From positions 248,001 through 312,000 of the forward strand of contig CAXXVR010000009.1 in the NCBI GenBank assembly GCA_963675955.2: a DNA stretch of 64,000 bases. The letters run 5' to 3'. The DNA is from Desulfocicer sp963675955 (GTDB taxonomy: Bacteria > Desulfobacterota > Desulfobacteria > Desulfobacterales > Desulfobacteraceae). The notes beneath the pieces are model-generated. The model was not told the DNA's origin, ran no database searches, and was given only the letters and a program-made list of their open reading frames with translations. Below, piece by piece: positions 9,011 to 15,960 of the stretch; positions within the stretch are counted from its first letter, which is position 1; every line of letters begins with the position of its first letter. A program made the position numbers and the translations under genes.

Positions 9011-9961
9011 TCAGTCAAAATCGGCAAAACATTCGCCGGTTTCAAGTTTGTTTCCCCGGAGGAAATCCTCAGAGCAGAGACATTTCCCCGAAGCCCCCTG
9101 AAGTCTTAAAATGGCCAGGGCACCAGAGCCTGTGGCCACCTGGATTTCGTTGCAGGAACAGGAAAACACTGTGCCAGGTTTCTGGTGTGGATGAACGTCC
9201 AAGGGTGCAACCTCAAGTATCTTTATGCGTTTGCCCCCCAGAAATCCATAGGCTCCGGGCCAGGGGGTCATGGCCCGGACCAGGGAATGAATTTTATCCG
9301 ATGGCAGGTTCCAGTCAACGCACCCGTCGGTTTTTTTCAGCAGGGGGGCATGGGTGGCCAGGGCATGATTCTGGGGCTTCGGGGTGATGGTGCCCTGGGC
9401 AAAGGCCTCAAGGGTTTTAACGATAAGATCCGCTCCCATGGGGGCCAGGCGGTCATGGAGGGTCTGGGCCGTTTCATCCGGTGCGATGGGGGTACGGGCT
9501 TTGAGCAGCATGTCTCCGGTGTCAAGGTCCGTGTCCATGATCATGGTGGTGACACCGGCTTCTTTATCCTGGTTTAAAATGGCTGCCTGTATGGGGGATG
9601 ATCCCCGCCAGGCTGGCAGAAGAGATGCATGGATATTGATGGGATGCACGCGCGGGATGTCCAGGATTTCCCGGGAAAGCTTATGTCCAAAGGCCACCAC
9701 CACGAAAAAATCAGGCTGAAGGCCCAAAAGCCTTTCTTTAATCTCCAAGCCCTTCATGCTTTCGGGTTGAAGTATATCAAGCCCCAGATCCCGGGCCGCC
9801 TGTTTCACCGGGGGGGGCATCTTTTTTTTTCCCCGGCCCCGGGGTCTGTCCGGCTGGGTGACCACCAGGGAAATATGATGACCAGCGGCAATCAGAGCCT
9901 TGAGGGGGGGCACCGCAAAATCAGGTGTTCCCATGAAGATGATGTTAAATTTTTTGTTCAC
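9011..9961 (-). CDS. fmt: Methionyl-tRNA formyltransferase
   Basis: 316 residues, the usual length. The N-terminal formyltransferase domain shows IIFMGTPDFAVPPL, the tetrahydrofolate-site motif NIHASLLPAWRGSSPI with the catalytic Asn-His pair, and the conserved Asp in MIMDTDLDTGDML. The C-terminal OB-like domain (about 205-316) binds the tRNA. It formylates initiator Met-tRNA. The start is GTG inside the def stop (GTGA), preceded by GGGAGC, so def and fmt overlap by 4 bases and are coupled, fitting their opposing roles in N-formyl chemistry. Confidence 0.95.
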   Translation of the reverse strand: MNKKFNIIFMGTPDFAVPPLKALIAAGHHISLVVTQPDRPRGRGKKKMPPPVKQAARDLGLDILQPESMKGLEIKERLLGLQPDFFVVVAFGHKLSREILDIPRVHPINIHASLLPAWRGSSPIQAAILNQDKEAGVTTMIMDTDLDTGDMLLKARTPIAPDETAQTLHDRLAPMGADLIVKTLEAFAQGTITPKPQNHALATHAPLLKKTDGCVDWNLPSDKIHSLVRAMTPWPGAYGFLGGKRIKILEVAPLDVHPHQKPGTVFSCSCNEIQVATGSGALAILRLQGASGKCLCSEDFLRGNKLETGECFADFD

Positions 9962-10488
9962 CTTTGCTCCCTTTTACTCATCTTCTTTCGGTACATGTTT
10001 CGTTTCAGGCGACTTATGCGGTCAATGTATAATGTACCGTTCAGATGATCAATTTCATGCTGCATGATCACCGCCTGGATACCTTCGGTGCTGAATTCCA
10101 GTTTTTTCCCTTCCGTGTTAAGTGCCCGCACCGTGACATTTTCATACCGTTTCACATCTGCGCTGTAATCGGGGACACTCAGGCAGGCTTCATTTTCTGA
10201 AATAATGCTGCCCGAAGCCTTAATGATTTCAGGATTGATCAATGCCGCAACATGCTTTTCTTCAGTGGAAGAGTCTCCTTCTGTTTCCATTCCGGCATCG
10301 GGGTTATATACGATGATTCTTAATTTGCTTCCCACCTGGGGAGCGGCAAGGCCCACCCCTGGTGCATCAAACATGGTTTCAGCCATGTCTTCAATCAGCG
10401 TTAAAATTTTTTCATCAATGTCTTTCACCTCTACGGCCTTCCGGGCCAGAAAGGGGTCGGGGTACTCAAGTATCTTTAAAATTGCCAT
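9958..10488 (-). CDS. def: Peptide deformylase
   Basis: 176 residues with all three family motifs in order: GVGLAAPQVG (about 46-55), EACLSVPD (Cys metal ligand) and QHEIDHLNGTLY (HExxH, two His ligands). It removes the N-formyl group from nascent proteins. The sequence between motif 1 and 2 carries a short acidic insertion. The ATG follows AGAGAGATATA. Located between ribF (23 bases upstream) and fmt (4-base overlap) on the same strand. Confidence 0.95.
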   Translation of the reverse strand: MAILKILEYPDPFLARKAVEVKDIDEKILTLIEDMAETMFDAPGVGLAAPQVGSKLRIIVYNPDAGMETEGDSSTEEKHVAALINPEIIKASGSIISENEACLSVPDYSADVKRYENVTVRALNTEGKKLEFSTEGIQAVIMQHEIDHLNGTLYIDRISRLKRNMYRKKMSKREQR

Positions 10489-10511
10489 TATATCTCTCTT
10501 TTTGTGCGTCT

Positions 10512-11453
10512 TTAAAAAGTCAAGTCTGCCAGAAGTTTTCTTGCATGTTCAATGTCCGCATGGATCTGGGCGGAAAGGGTTTCAATGCCTGAAAATTTTA
10601 TTTCATCCCGGAGTCTTTTTATCATGTTTACCCGAATGCGGGTACCATAAATATCCTTCGAGAAATCAAGAATATGGACTTCAATGGTGAAAAGATGATC
10701 ATCAAAGGTGGGGCTGTACCCGATGTTGGCCACCCCGTTAAAGGTTCCCTTTACGGTTTCCACAGTGACGGCGTATACCCCCATTTTGGGGCAGAGTTCA
10801 TCATGCAGCTTGATATTGGCAGTGGGAAATCCCAGTTGGCTGCCACCCCGTTCCCGGCCCTTTATCACCTTGCCCCGGATCTGGTAATAGCGACCCAGAA
10901 AGGGTTTTGTTTCATCCACTCGGCCTTCCATGACAAGCTCTCTTATCCGAGTGCTGCTGATTCTTTTGGATGCCGGGTCACAGCCCTTTATCCAGTCGGG
11001 AATGATTACTTCAAAATGATAGTCTGCAGCCATTTTTTTAAGAAAGTGAATGTCTCCTTCCCGGTTCCTGCCAAAGGTGTAATCCGGTCCCACCACAATG
11101 GCCTTCATGTTCAGTTGATCAAGAAGGATATCCTTTACAAAATCATGGGCTGAAATGGCGGCAAAGCTCCGGGTGAAGGGAATATAAATCAGGGTATCCA
11201 TACCTGTGGCGTCAATGAGTTCTGTTTTTTGGTCTTTTCTGGTGATCAGCGGGGGACCGTTGTGGGCTAACACTTTTAAGGGATGAGGATCAAAGGTCAT
11301 GGCCATGGCAGTTCCGTTAATCTGCCGGGCGACCTCAATGACTTTTTTAAACAGGGCCTGGTGGCCCTTGTGTACGCCGTCAAAATTACCTATGGTGATT
11401 ACCCCGTTTACGGGGGGTGTTTTCAGTGAATCAATGCCTTCTATCAGTTCCAT
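10512..11453 (-). CDS. ribF: Bifunctional riboflavin kinase/FAD synthetase
   Basis: 313 residues. The N-terminal nucleotidyltransferase domain carries GNFDGVHKGHQAL (HxGH-type ATP site) and an ISSTRIRELV segment; the C-terminal flavokinase domain starts near residue 185 with GRGGSQLGFPTANI. Together they convert riboflavin to FMN and then FAD. The reading frame extends 18 codons upstream, but ATG 11453 is preceded by AAGGGAA and yields the family N-terminus. First gene of a likely ribF-def-fmt operon. Confidence 0.95.
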   Translation of the reverse strand: MELIEGIDSLKTPPVNGVITIGNFDGVHKGHQALFKKVIEVARQINGTAMAMTFDPHPLKVLAHNGPPLITRKDQKTELIDATGMDTLIYIPFTRSFAAISAHDFVKDILLDQLNMKAIVVGPDYTFGRNREGDIHFLKKMAADYHFEVIIPDWIKGCDPASKRISSTRIRELVMEGRVDETKPFLGRYYQIRGKVIKGRERGGSQLGFPTANIKLHDELCPKMGVYAVTVETVKGTFNGVANIGYSPTFDDHLFTIEVHILDFSKDIYGTRIRVNMIKRLRDEIKFSGIETLSAQIHADIEHARKLLADLTF

Positions 11454-11485
11454 AATTCCCTTTGTGTTTTTTTGAAATAATACGC

Positions 11486-11514
11486 TTGACAAAGCCAAAA
11501 AACACATATATAAA
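11486..11514 (+). promoter_or_regulatory. Sigma-70-type promoter for tRNA-Leu(CAG)
   Basis: TTGACA at 11486-11491, a 17-base spacer, and TATAAA at 11509-11514. Transcription would begin around 11521, about 40 bases before the mature tRNA. Confidence 0.75.
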
Positions 11515-11563
11515 CCACCTATCTTTTCAAATCAATCCTTTTTCTGGGGTTGGTTTTCAAAGG

Positions 11564-11650
11564 GCCGAAGTGGCGGAATTGGTAGACGCGCTAGTTTCAG
11601 GGACTAGTGGACGTATGTTCGTGGGAGTTCGAGTCTCCCCTTCGGCACCA
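11564..11650 (+). tRNA. tRNA-Leu, anticodon CAG
   Basis: 87 bases with encoded CCA. The acceptor stem GCCGAAG pairs with CTTCGGC. The anticodon stem CTAGT/ACTAG closes the loop TTCAGGG, giving anticodon CAG (reads CUG). A long variable arm typical of leucine tRNA is present, and GTTCGAG marks the T arm. It reads as an intact class II tRNA. Confidence 0.95.
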
Positions 11651-11660
11651 ATTTGGATTC

Positions 11661-11701
11661 AAAGCCCCTGTCCATATTTTTTTTGGACAGGGGCTTTTTT
11701 C
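11661..11701 (+). terminator. Rho-independent terminator after tRNA-Leu(CAG)
   Basis: AGCCCCTGTCC and GGACAGGGGCT form a perfect 11-bp stem around an AT-rich loop, followed by a run of T, 11 bases after the tRNA 3' end. Confidence 0.92.
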
Positions 11702-11723
11702 GTTTTAGGTCTTTGCCACAAGA

Positions 11724-11752
11724 TGGACCACCTGCCCCAGCTGGTGGTCCAA
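11724..11752. repeat. Short inverted repeat, possibly R2-related
   Basis: TGGACCACC and GGTGGTCCA form a perfect 9-bp inverted repeat with a 10-base loop, flanked by GCCACAAGA and ATGTGATC. The flanks resemble degenerate R2 arms. It lies just beyond the stop of the following leftward dehydrogenase gene and might also serve that gene's mRNA 3' end. Confidence 0.45.
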
Positions 11753-11764
11753 TGTGATCTGTCC

Positions 11765-12643
11765 CTAATCCTGAAATAATTTATAGAGGGCCTGGGTGCC
11801 TTCGTTTTCACCACCCCGGGCAGCCAGCTGTTCGTACAGGCCAGCAGCCAGTTTTAATCCCGGGGTTTCAAGTCCCATGGCCCGTGCCGAGTCCAGGGCT
11901 ATCCCCATGTCTTTTATAAAATGTTTGACGAAAAATCCCGGAGAGAAATCCTTTTTGATAATCCGGGGGGCCAGGTTGTTCAAGGACCAGCTGCCAGCGG
12001 CACCCTGGCCGATATTTTCAATTACTTTCTCCTGGTCAAGCCCTGCCTTTTTTGCATAGGCAAGGGCCTCACACATGGCCACCATACCGGCAGCAATGGT
12101 AATCTGATTCACCATTTTTGTGTGCTGTCCGCTGCCTGCCGGACCCTGGTAGTGGATGTTTTTTCCCATGCATTCCAGTATGGGTAGAGCCGTTGTAAAG
12201 TCCGATTTGTCCCCACCCACCATGATAGACAAGGTGGCCTTCTGTGCCCCGATATCTCCCCCGGTCACCGGGGCGTCCAGGCAGTGTATTTCCTTTTTCT
12301 GCCCTTCTTTGTATAGGGTGACGGCCAGGTCCGGACGGGAGGTGGTCATATCCAGGGTGAGGGTGCCAGGGCATGCAGTCTGAAAGATGCCCTTGTCTCC
12401 CATGTAAACCTGTTTTACATCTTCGGGGTAGCCCACCATGGTTATGATCACCTGGCAGTGTTTTGCCAGTTGGGCTGGTGAATCCTGCCAGATGGCCCCT
12501 TGCCTGCAAATCTCTTCAGTTTTGGAATGGGTGCGGGAATATACCTGCAGGCCATATCCGGCATTTAAAATATGACGGGCCATGGATGAACCCATGACGC
12601 CGATCCCGATGAATCCCACGGTGGTATCTTTTTTTAAAATCAC
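11765..12643 (-). CDS. NAD(P)-dependent oxidoreductase, 3-hydroxyisobutyrate dehydrogenase family
   Basis: 292 residues. The Rossmann domain begins TVGFIGIGVMGSSMARHIL; the substrate-site motif DAPVTGGDIGAQKATL and the conserved Lys region GSGQHTKMVNQ follow, with an all-helical C-terminal domain. The family includes 3-hydroxyisobutyrate, tartronate semialdehyde and succinic semialdehyde reductases, so the substrate is open. The reading frame continues upstream through the R3 palindrome to 12772, but that extension is repeat-derived. GTG at 12643, 8 bases after GAGGAAA, gives the correct N-terminus. Not clearly part of an operon. Confidence 0.85.
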   Translation of the reverse strand: MILKKDTTVGFIGIGVMGSSMARHILNAGYGLQVYSRTHSKTEEICRQGAIWQDSPAQLAKHCQVIITMVGYPEDVKQVYMGDKGIFQTACPGTLTLDMTTSRPDLAVTLYKEGQKKEIHCLDAPVTGGDIGAQKATLSIMVGGDKSDFTTALPILECMGKNIHYQGPAGSGQHTKMVNQITIAAGMVAMCEALAYAKKAGLDQEKVIENIGQGAAGSWSLNNLAPRIIKKDFSPGFFVKHFIKDMGIALDSARAMGLETPGLKLAAGLYEQLAARGGENEGTQALYKLFQD

Positions 12644-12670
12644 TTGTGATATTTCCTCTTTTGAATGGAG

Positions 12671-12764
12671 TAGGTGTAAGGCTTGGGTTGTTGGCATTAT
12701 CCATGAGGTTTTAAGCTTGCACCGGACCGGGTGGATAATGCCAATAACACAAGCCTTACACCAT
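12671..12764. repeat. R3 palindromic repeat, copy 1
   Basis: A ~31-base arm beginning GGTGTAAGGCTTGGGTTGTT is repeated inverted and nearly perfectly, ending ATAACACAAGCCTTACACC, around a ~30-base centre. A relative with arm GGGGTCAGCCTTGCGTTATT lies at 62030-62119. The copy sits just upstream of the dehydrogenase ribosome binding site, in its 5' leader. Confidence 0.8.
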
Positions 12765-12833
12765 TCTTGCACAATCGGCTGACAAAAACTTGAACATCGA
12801 GTATTAATAACCTGATATATATTGACTTAAAGG

Positions 12834-12862
12834 TTGACTTGGCTTCGGTTTTATTGTAGAAC
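12834..12862 (+). promoter_or_regulatory. Probable promoter for tRNA-Leu(UAG)
   Basis: TTGACT at 12834-12839, 17-base spacer, TAGAAC at 12857-12862. The -10 is weak, but spacing and position (about 40 bases before the tRNA) fit. Confidence 0.45.
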
Positions 12863-12900
12863 GCTCCCCATTGTAATAAAGCTTTTTGCTTTTGTTGCAG

Positions 12901-12985
12901 GCCGAAGTGGTGGAATTGGTAGACACGCTAGACTTAGGATCTAGTGCCGCGAGGCGTGGAGGTTCAAGCCCTCTCTTCGGTACCA
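12901..12985 (+). tRNA. tRNA-Leu, anticodon UAG
   Basis: 85 bases with encoded CCA. The acceptor stem GCCGAAG pairs with CTTCGGT (one G-U). The anticodon stem CTAGA/TCTAG closes the loop CTTAGGA, giving anticodon TAG (reads CUA and probably other CUN). A long variable arm is present. Confidence 0.95.
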
Positions 12986-12994
12986 TTGTTAACT

Positions 12995-13036
12995 AAAAGG
13001 TCTTGCAGGTATTGATACCTGCCGGGCCTTTTTTTT
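12995..13036 (+). terminator. Rho-independent terminator after tRNA-Leu(UAG)
   Basis: A stem with GCAGGTAT/ATACCTGC at its top and AAGG/CCTT at its base, followed by eight T, ten bases after the tRNA. Confidence 0.88.
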
Positions 13037-13166
13037 ATCCCGGCATCTGGACTTTTTCCAGGCCTGATGGATGGTGTTACTAAACCCGTTTTTTTTATCC
13101 TCGATATGCCTTTACCGGGTTTTATTTAAATTCCCGGCTGCCCATTTTTCCGACACAGACGATGGT

Positions 13167-14204
13167 TTATCTGATGATATCCCCTGTTAACACTTCTGCT
13201 GTGGAATAAAGCACTTTTACCGTGGAAGCTGTGGCTTCGGTGTGCAGCACCATCACCGTGCCGTTCTTTAAAAGGGGCAGGGAAGAGGACTTTTTGAACC
13301 CTTTTTTCGGAGCTGTTCGACTTTTGTAAAGGGTGTATATATCCCCGGGTCTGACATGTTTTTGACTTCCGGCATCCATAAAGGCGATGCTGCCCTCGGC
13401 AAGGAGTTCATTATTGTTCTGGGAGCAGATTAATCTGGCCTGGATGGGGCGGGGGGAAGGGTTCCTGGTTATTTCGTTTTTCAGAGGACGATAAGCCATG
13501 AGGGCATCTCCGGGAGAACATGTTCTGAAGGCCCGGCTGATAACGGCCCGGGTATACTCCCTGGTGTTTTCAAGGATGGTCACCGTGGCCTTTATGGTAT
13601 GTTGAATTCCCTCAAACAGGGTGTCATCATATTTCAGGGATACCTTTTGGGTTGAAACAATATGATATGCATTGCCGGGGATGAAATTATTTTTTTTAAC
13701 GGGATTGATAAATAGAATATCGCCTTCGGTAAACAGATTTTTATCGCTTTCTGCCATGAGAATATGACCCAGTATAGGTTCTGATGTTTCCTTGATAAAA
13801 CCGGGATATTCAACGGATTCCCGATGCAGTGGGGGGGGTAGAGGTGTTTTTGTTTCCACCATGGGTATGTGTATCTTTTCCGGTGGGCGTGCCATGGGCA
13901 TGGGATCAGGTGGCATGGCATCGGCCAGAAAGATCCTGATTTTGTTTCCCGGGTAAATCAAGTGGGGGTTTTCAATCTGGTGATTCAACTCCCACAACCC
14001 TGGCCACACCCACTGGGAATTATAAAATTTCTGGGAGAGATCCCACAGGGTGTCCCCCTTCTGGATGGTATAATAAAAAACAGGACCCTGGACAGTTTCC
14101 ACCCGTTCCATGCCCGGTATTGAAAGTATCTCAGCAGCTGCGCTGCCAGAGAAAGGCAGCAGCAGGAAAAGAATGATTGCCATTACCCCGGTTTTTTTCT
14201 GCAT
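13167..14204 (-). CDS. Exported LysM-domain protein
   Basis: 345 residues. A signal peptide (about 1-24, hydrophobic IILFLLLPFSGSAAA) is followed at about 43-95 by one LysM domain: YTIQKGDTLWDLSQKFY, WPGLWELN and HLIYPGNKIRIF. The rest (about 130-345) has no recognised domain but looks like repeated beta-rich segments. LysM binds peptidoglycan glycan, so it probably acts in the periplasm or on the wall. The frame extends 13 codons upstream, but ATG 14204 follows AGGGGGGAC. It faces away from the HD gene. Confidence 0.85.
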   Translation of the reverse strand: MQKKTGVMAIILFLLLPFSGSAAAEILSIPGMERVETVQGPVFYYTIQKGDTLWDLSQKFYNSQWVWPGLWELNHQIENPHLIYPGNKIRIFLADAMPPDPMPMARPPEKIHIPMVETKTPLPPPLHRESVEYPGFIKETSEPILGHILMAESDKNLFTEGDILFINPVKKNNFIPGNAYHIVSTQKVSLKYDDTLFEGIQHTIKATVTILENTREYTRAVISRAFRTCSPGDALMAYRPLKNEITRNPSPRPIQARLICSQNNNELLAEGSIAFMDAGSQKHVRPGDIYTLYKSRTAPKKGFKKSSSLPLLKNGTVMVLHTEATASTVKVLYSTAEVLTGDIIR

Positions 14205-14348
14205 GCTATTGTCCCCCCTGGATATAAAATAATGATGTGACATCCCCTATGGGTTCATATTTAAACCGGGAGTACCTGAAATGTCAACCTATCTTGTGTG
14301 CCGATTGTGATTCCGGCTGTCTGATAACCCTGACAGAAACCGGGGGGT

Positions 14349-14408
14349 GGCCTTGGTCACAACATTGGCCATTTTGGTTAGGGTGCAGGCTTATGTTATG
14401 ACCAAGCC
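14349..14408. repeat. R2 palindromic repeat, copy c
   Basis: CCTTGGTCACAACATTGG at 14351-14368 pairs imperfectly with TTATGTTATGACCAAG at 14391-14406. The loop CATTTTGG resembles copy b read on the opposite strand. It lies in the divergent gap between the LysM and HD genes. Confidence 0.75.
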
Positions 14409-14452
14409 CCGGGGGTAGATGCCCTTTAATTTTTATTCATACAGGAGAACCA

Positions 14453-15007
14453 ATGGAACAGAAATTCACAGATCTTTTTTTTGAGGCAAACATGTTGACC
14501 CGCCTGCCGAGGTCGGGATATCAGTTTCTGGGCGCAGGAAAGGAAACGGTGGCGGAGCACAGTTTCATGACGGCATTTATCTGCCTTGCCATGGCAGACA
14601 TGGAGCCCGGGGTTGACGGGAAAAAAATTGTCTCCATGGCTTTGGTACACGACCTTGCCGAAGCAAGAACCGGGGATTTAAACTATGTGCAAAAACAATA
14701 TGTCACCGCACAGGAGGATCTGGCCCTGTCCTGCATGGCAAAGGCCTTTCCCTTTGGAAAGGCCCTTTGTGCCCTGGTGGAGGAGTTTAACCGGGGGGAG
14801 ACAAGGGAGGCACAATTAGCCCGGGATGCCGATCAGTTGTCCTTTATCCTTGAGCTTAAAAAACTTCAGGACATCGGGGTGACAACCCCTGAAAAATGGT
14901 TACCCCATGTTCTGGAGCGCTTAACCACGGATACCGGTCAATGCCTGGCAAAAAATCTCATGGAATCCAGCTGGGATGACTGGTGGCTTAGAAATTACAG
15001 TGAATAA
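14453..15007 (+). CDS. HD-domain hydrolase (YfbR/5'-deoxynucleotidase-like)
   Basis: 184 residues. Metal-binding HD residues are in order: EHSFMTAF (His), LVHDLAEARTGDL (His-Asp) and ARDADQLSFIL (Asp). This spacing matches the HD-type deoxyribonucleoside 5'-monophosphatase group (YfbR and relatives), which would trim dNMPs; the exact substrate is inferred. The start follows CAGGAGAACC. The stop codon lies inside a fourfold 11-base tandem repeat. Confidence 0.82.
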   Translation: MEQKFTDLFFEANMLTRLPRSGYQFLGAGKETVAEHSFMTAFICLAMADMEPGVDGKKIVSMALVHDLAEARTGDLNYVQKQYVTAQEDLALSCMAKAFPFGKALCALVEEFNRGETREAQLARDADQLSFILELKKLQDIGVTTPEKWLPHVLERLTTDTGQCLAKNLMESSWDDWWLRNYSE

Positions 15008-15043
15008 TTAGTGAATAATTAGTGAATAATTAGTGAATAATTA
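15000..15043 (+). repeat. Tandem 11-base repeat, four copies
   Basis: GTGAATAATTA is repeated four times without change. The first copy includes the last codon and stop of the HD hydrolase gene. Because 11 is not a multiple of 3, each copy shifts frame; UAA or UAG appears in several frames. Confidence 0.95.
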
Positions 15044-15075
15044 TGGTGTCTGAACATGCCTCGATTTAATATCTA

Positions 15076-15104
15076 TCTTGAAAAAAAAACACGGCTGGTA
15101 TAAT
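15076..15104 (+). promoter_or_regulatory. Possible promoter upstream of the HTH-EIIA gene
   Basis: A consensus TATAAT at 15099-15104 is preceded at 17 bases by TCTTGA (15076-15081). The -10 is ideal and the -35 partial. It could transcribe the HTH-EIIA, ClC and Usp genes. Confidence 0.5.
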
Positions 15105-15147
15105 CAATTGGGTTAATCTTGATGGTGGCATCTTTGATTGATATTTT

Positions 15148-15172
15148 TTATCATCTGCATGTATGATGATAA
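15148..15172. promoter_or_regulatory. Operator-like inverted repeat
   Basis: Perfect 8-bp arms TTATCATC and GATGATAA separated by 9 bases, between the possible promoter and the HTH-EIIA gene. The size suits a dimeric DNA-binding protein. The HTH protein encoded next is an obvious candidate ligand, but that is inference. Confidence 0.45.
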
Positions 15173-15263
15173 AGAATGGATATGTTTTTAAACGAAGAAT
15201 GAAATATCATGGAGGAATGGAAATGCCCGCTGGATGGTTTTTCCACGCCAATGGAATATAAAA

Positions 15264-15950
15264 ATGATACAGAGTCTGGAAGAAATAGCACAACGGCTGA
15301 ATCTGAGTATTGAAACCCTGAACAGGTGGATTCGCCAGGGACGGATTCCGGTGAGCAAGACAGGTGATATGGGGATGTTCCATGAAGCAGAGCTTAATAA
15401 ATGGGCAGCCAAGCAGGAAAAAATAATTAACACCTGTGAAAATCCGGATGGAGTGGGGTGTCTGGCATCGGAATTTATCCTGGGCACCGCCATGGAAAAG
15501 GGCGGGGTACATCATGGTATCGGAGGCACCGACAGAGATTCGGTGCTCCATGCGGCAGCCTGTCAGGTACCGGGCCTTTCCCCCGGGCAGCAGAAAGGAC
15601 TTTTTGATCAGCTGCTGGCAAGGGAACAGCTCACCTCCACCGGCATCGGCCAGGGTGTGGCCATTCCCCATCCCCGAAATCCCCTGCAGGAAGGGGTGAA
15701 GATTCCCATGGTGATCACCTGTTTTCTTGAAAACCGTATAGATTTCAACGCCATTGATGATCTGCCGGTATCCACGCTTTTTCTGATTTTAAGTCCGGCG
15801 GTGAATTTTCATCTTAACCTGTTGTCCCGGCTCTCCTTCTGCCTCCGGGATAGAGATTTTATGTCCCTTGTTAAAACCGGGCCCACGGCGGACGCACTTT
15901 TGAAATGTGTTCAGAAAATGGAAGCTCAGATTGAAAGAAAAGGGGTGTAG
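15264..15950 (+). CDS. Helix-turn-helix protein fused to a PTS EIIA (PtsN-type) domain
   Basis: 228 residues. Residues ~1-55 form a MerR/excisionase-like DNA-binding domain (SLEEIAQRLNLSIETLNRWIRQGRIPV). Residues ~85-225 are a fructose/nitrogen-type EIIA domain; the phospho-His is H136 in GIGQGVAIPHPR. EIIA-Ntr proteins sense phosphoenolpyruvate/nitrogen state and often control potassium transport. Here the fusion sits 10 bases before a ClC channel, suggesting joint control of ion balance. ATG 15264, preceded by GGAATATAA, is preferred over ATG 15234, which adds an unconserved tail. Confidence 0.82.
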   Translation: MIQSLEEIAQRLNLSIETLNRWIRQGRIPVSKTGDMGMFHEAELNKWAAKQEKIINTCENPDGVGCLASEFILGTAMEKGGVHHGIGGTDRDSVLHAAACQVPGLSPGQQKGLFDQLLAREQLTSTGIGQGVAIPHPRNPLQEGVKIPMVITCFLENRIDFNAIDDLPVSTLFLILSPAVNFHLNLLSRLSFCLRDRDFMSLVKTGPTADALLKCVQKMEAQIERKGV

Positions 15951-15960
15951 GTAAAACATC

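Noticed and set aside
8725..9045. 106-residue minus-strand ORF
   Set aside because: Runs through R1 copy 1 and has no ribosome binding site or family match.
15222..15260. 12-codon leader ORF before the HTH-EIIA gene
   Set aside because: It has a good GGAGG and ATG, but no stall or attenuator structure follows; too short to support.
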